Assembly (NCBI GenBank): GCA_964370835.1
Contig: CAYJLO010000077.1
Location: 1 to 13,625, forward strand
Direction: 5' to 3'
DNA from: CAYJAD01 sp964370835
GTDB taxonomy: Bacteria > Desulfobacterota > Desulfovibrionia > Desulfovibrionales > Desulfovibrionaceae
DNA: 13,625 bases
Within the stretch, counting starts at the first letter, position 1. Each line of letters opens with the position of its first letter. Both the position numbers and the translations under genes were made by a program. Positions 13,251 through 13,625 of this stretch are shown in pieces. The notes under the pieces are model-generated. The model worked only from the letters and a program-made list of their open reading frames with translations. It did no database searches and was not told the origin of the DNA.

Positions 13251-13362
13251 TTGGCGGCGGCCTACTTTCCCACAATAAAGACTGCAGTATCATCGGCGAT
13301 GAAGTGCTTAACTACTGAGTTCGGAATGGAATCAGGTGTACCCACTTCTCTATGGCCACCAA
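13251..13362 (-). rRNA. rrf: 5S rRNA, intact copy
   Basis: On the minus strand the 112-base core starts TTGGTGGCCATAGAG and ends AGTAGGCCGCCGCCAA. The 8-bp terminal stem (TTGGTGGC/GCCGCCAA) has one wobble pair, and the conserved internal blocks ACACCTGATTCCATTCCGAA, CGAACTCAG and CGCCGAT are all present in 5S order. It lies about 208 bases downstream of the 23S 3' end and is followed by a terminator. Ends may be a few bases longer, because an AAATTT extension of the stem also pairs. Confidence 0.92.
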
Positions 13363-13363
13363 A

Positions 13364-13494
13364 ATTTTTTAATGTAGATTTTATGCGTTTATGGCGTCAA
13401 GCTTCAGTTTTTTTCCAGTCGAGTGTGTCTGTACACACTTCTTCCAAAAAACTCTCGCTTTCCTTATCTCCACACAAAATCTACATTAAAAAAT
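13364..13494. repeat. Long inverted repeat in the 23S-5S spacer
   Basis: TTTTTTAATGTAGATTTT (13365-13382) has a perfect 18-bp complement at 13476-13493, extended by one more pair (13364/13494). Nested inside are AGTTTTTT/AAAAAACT (13406-13413, 13446-13453) and AGTGTGT-CTGT-ACACACT (13422-13439). The 131-base segment could thus fold into one long interrupted hairpin. It abuts the 5' end of the 5S. It may be an RNA processing stem of the rRNA precursor or a hairpin-type inserted element. The rest of the spacer (13495-13570) has no tRNA or other recognisable feature. Confidence 0.75.
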
Positions 13495-13570
13495 CAATTT
13501 TGTATGGCCGCATTTCTACGAAATTTTGGTATATTTAATTGAAGGGCGGAAAGGAAATATAACTTTTTGA

Positions 13571-13625
13571 AAAACAAGGCACACGGACTATTAGTACTGG
13601 TCAGCTACATGTGTCACCACACTTC
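13571..13625 (-). rRNA. rrl: 23S rRNA, 3' end (runs off the window)
   Basis: On the minus strand GTAGCTGACCAGTACTAATA followed by GTCCGTGTGCCTTG matches the conserved 3' end of bacterial 23S rRNA (GCTAACCGGTACTAAT then CCGTGAGGCTT in E. coli). About 55 bases are present and the rest lies beyond 13625. The exact 3' boundary is estimated. Confidence 0.9.

Noticed and set aside
13251..13538. Forward frame of 95 residues starting MAAAYFPTIK
   Set aside because: It is the antisense of the intact 5S rRNA continuing into the spacer inverted repeat.

Overview
The window looks like a chromosomal segment of a sulfate-reducing deltaproteobacterium, most likely a low-to-mid-GC member of the Desulfovibrionales. 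This is inferred from protein flavour: a DHH-type manganese pyrophosphatase, an RTX adhesin with the N- and C-terminal style familiar from Desulfovibrio, and the 5S/23S sequences. No species can be named from sequence alone.

Layout. 1-353: gene-free AT-rich sequence ending in a terminator. 354-1271 (-): family II inorganic pyrophosphatase. 1605-1892 (+): small ComFB-like protein with its own terminator. 1996-4536 (+): large cytoplasmic protein with two degenerate GGDEF domains and a TPR tail, closed by a 13-bp-stem hairpin. 4642-9484 (+): one promoter followed by four tightly packed genes: a small secreted protein, a membrane glycosyltransferase resembling ceramide glucosyltransferases, a MacB/FtsX-type ABC permease, and a single polypeptide joining the ABC ATPase to a complete GT4 glycosyltransferase. 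9619-10019 (+): two copies of a complete tRNA-Arg(ACG) transcription unit in tandem. 10041-12281 (-): an RTX adhesin with a LapG-like cleavage motif. 12626-13625 (-): the end of an rRNA operon, with the 23S 3' end, an intact 5S, and two further 5S-plus-terminator modules that have decayed or been interrupted.

How the parts fit. The four-gene operon is the most unusual coding region: two glycosyltransferases of different folds are bound to a MacB-like ABC transporter, one by operon position and one by covalent fusion. Coupled synthesis and extraction or export of a glycolipid or glycan-bearing molecule is a reasonable inference, but the substrate cannot be read from sequence. A second theme is c-di-GMP: a ComFB-family protein, a protein with two catalytically degenerate GGDEF domains, and an adhesin with a LapG-type site all lie within about 11 kb, though no active cyclase, phosphodiesterase, LapD or LapG is present.

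The rRNA end is the most unusual non-coding region. The 5S-terminator module has been copied in tandem. One copy is split by a roughly 198-bp structured insert with inverted ends, another keeps only its 3' end, and the module terminators keep the same loop while their stems vary compensatorily.
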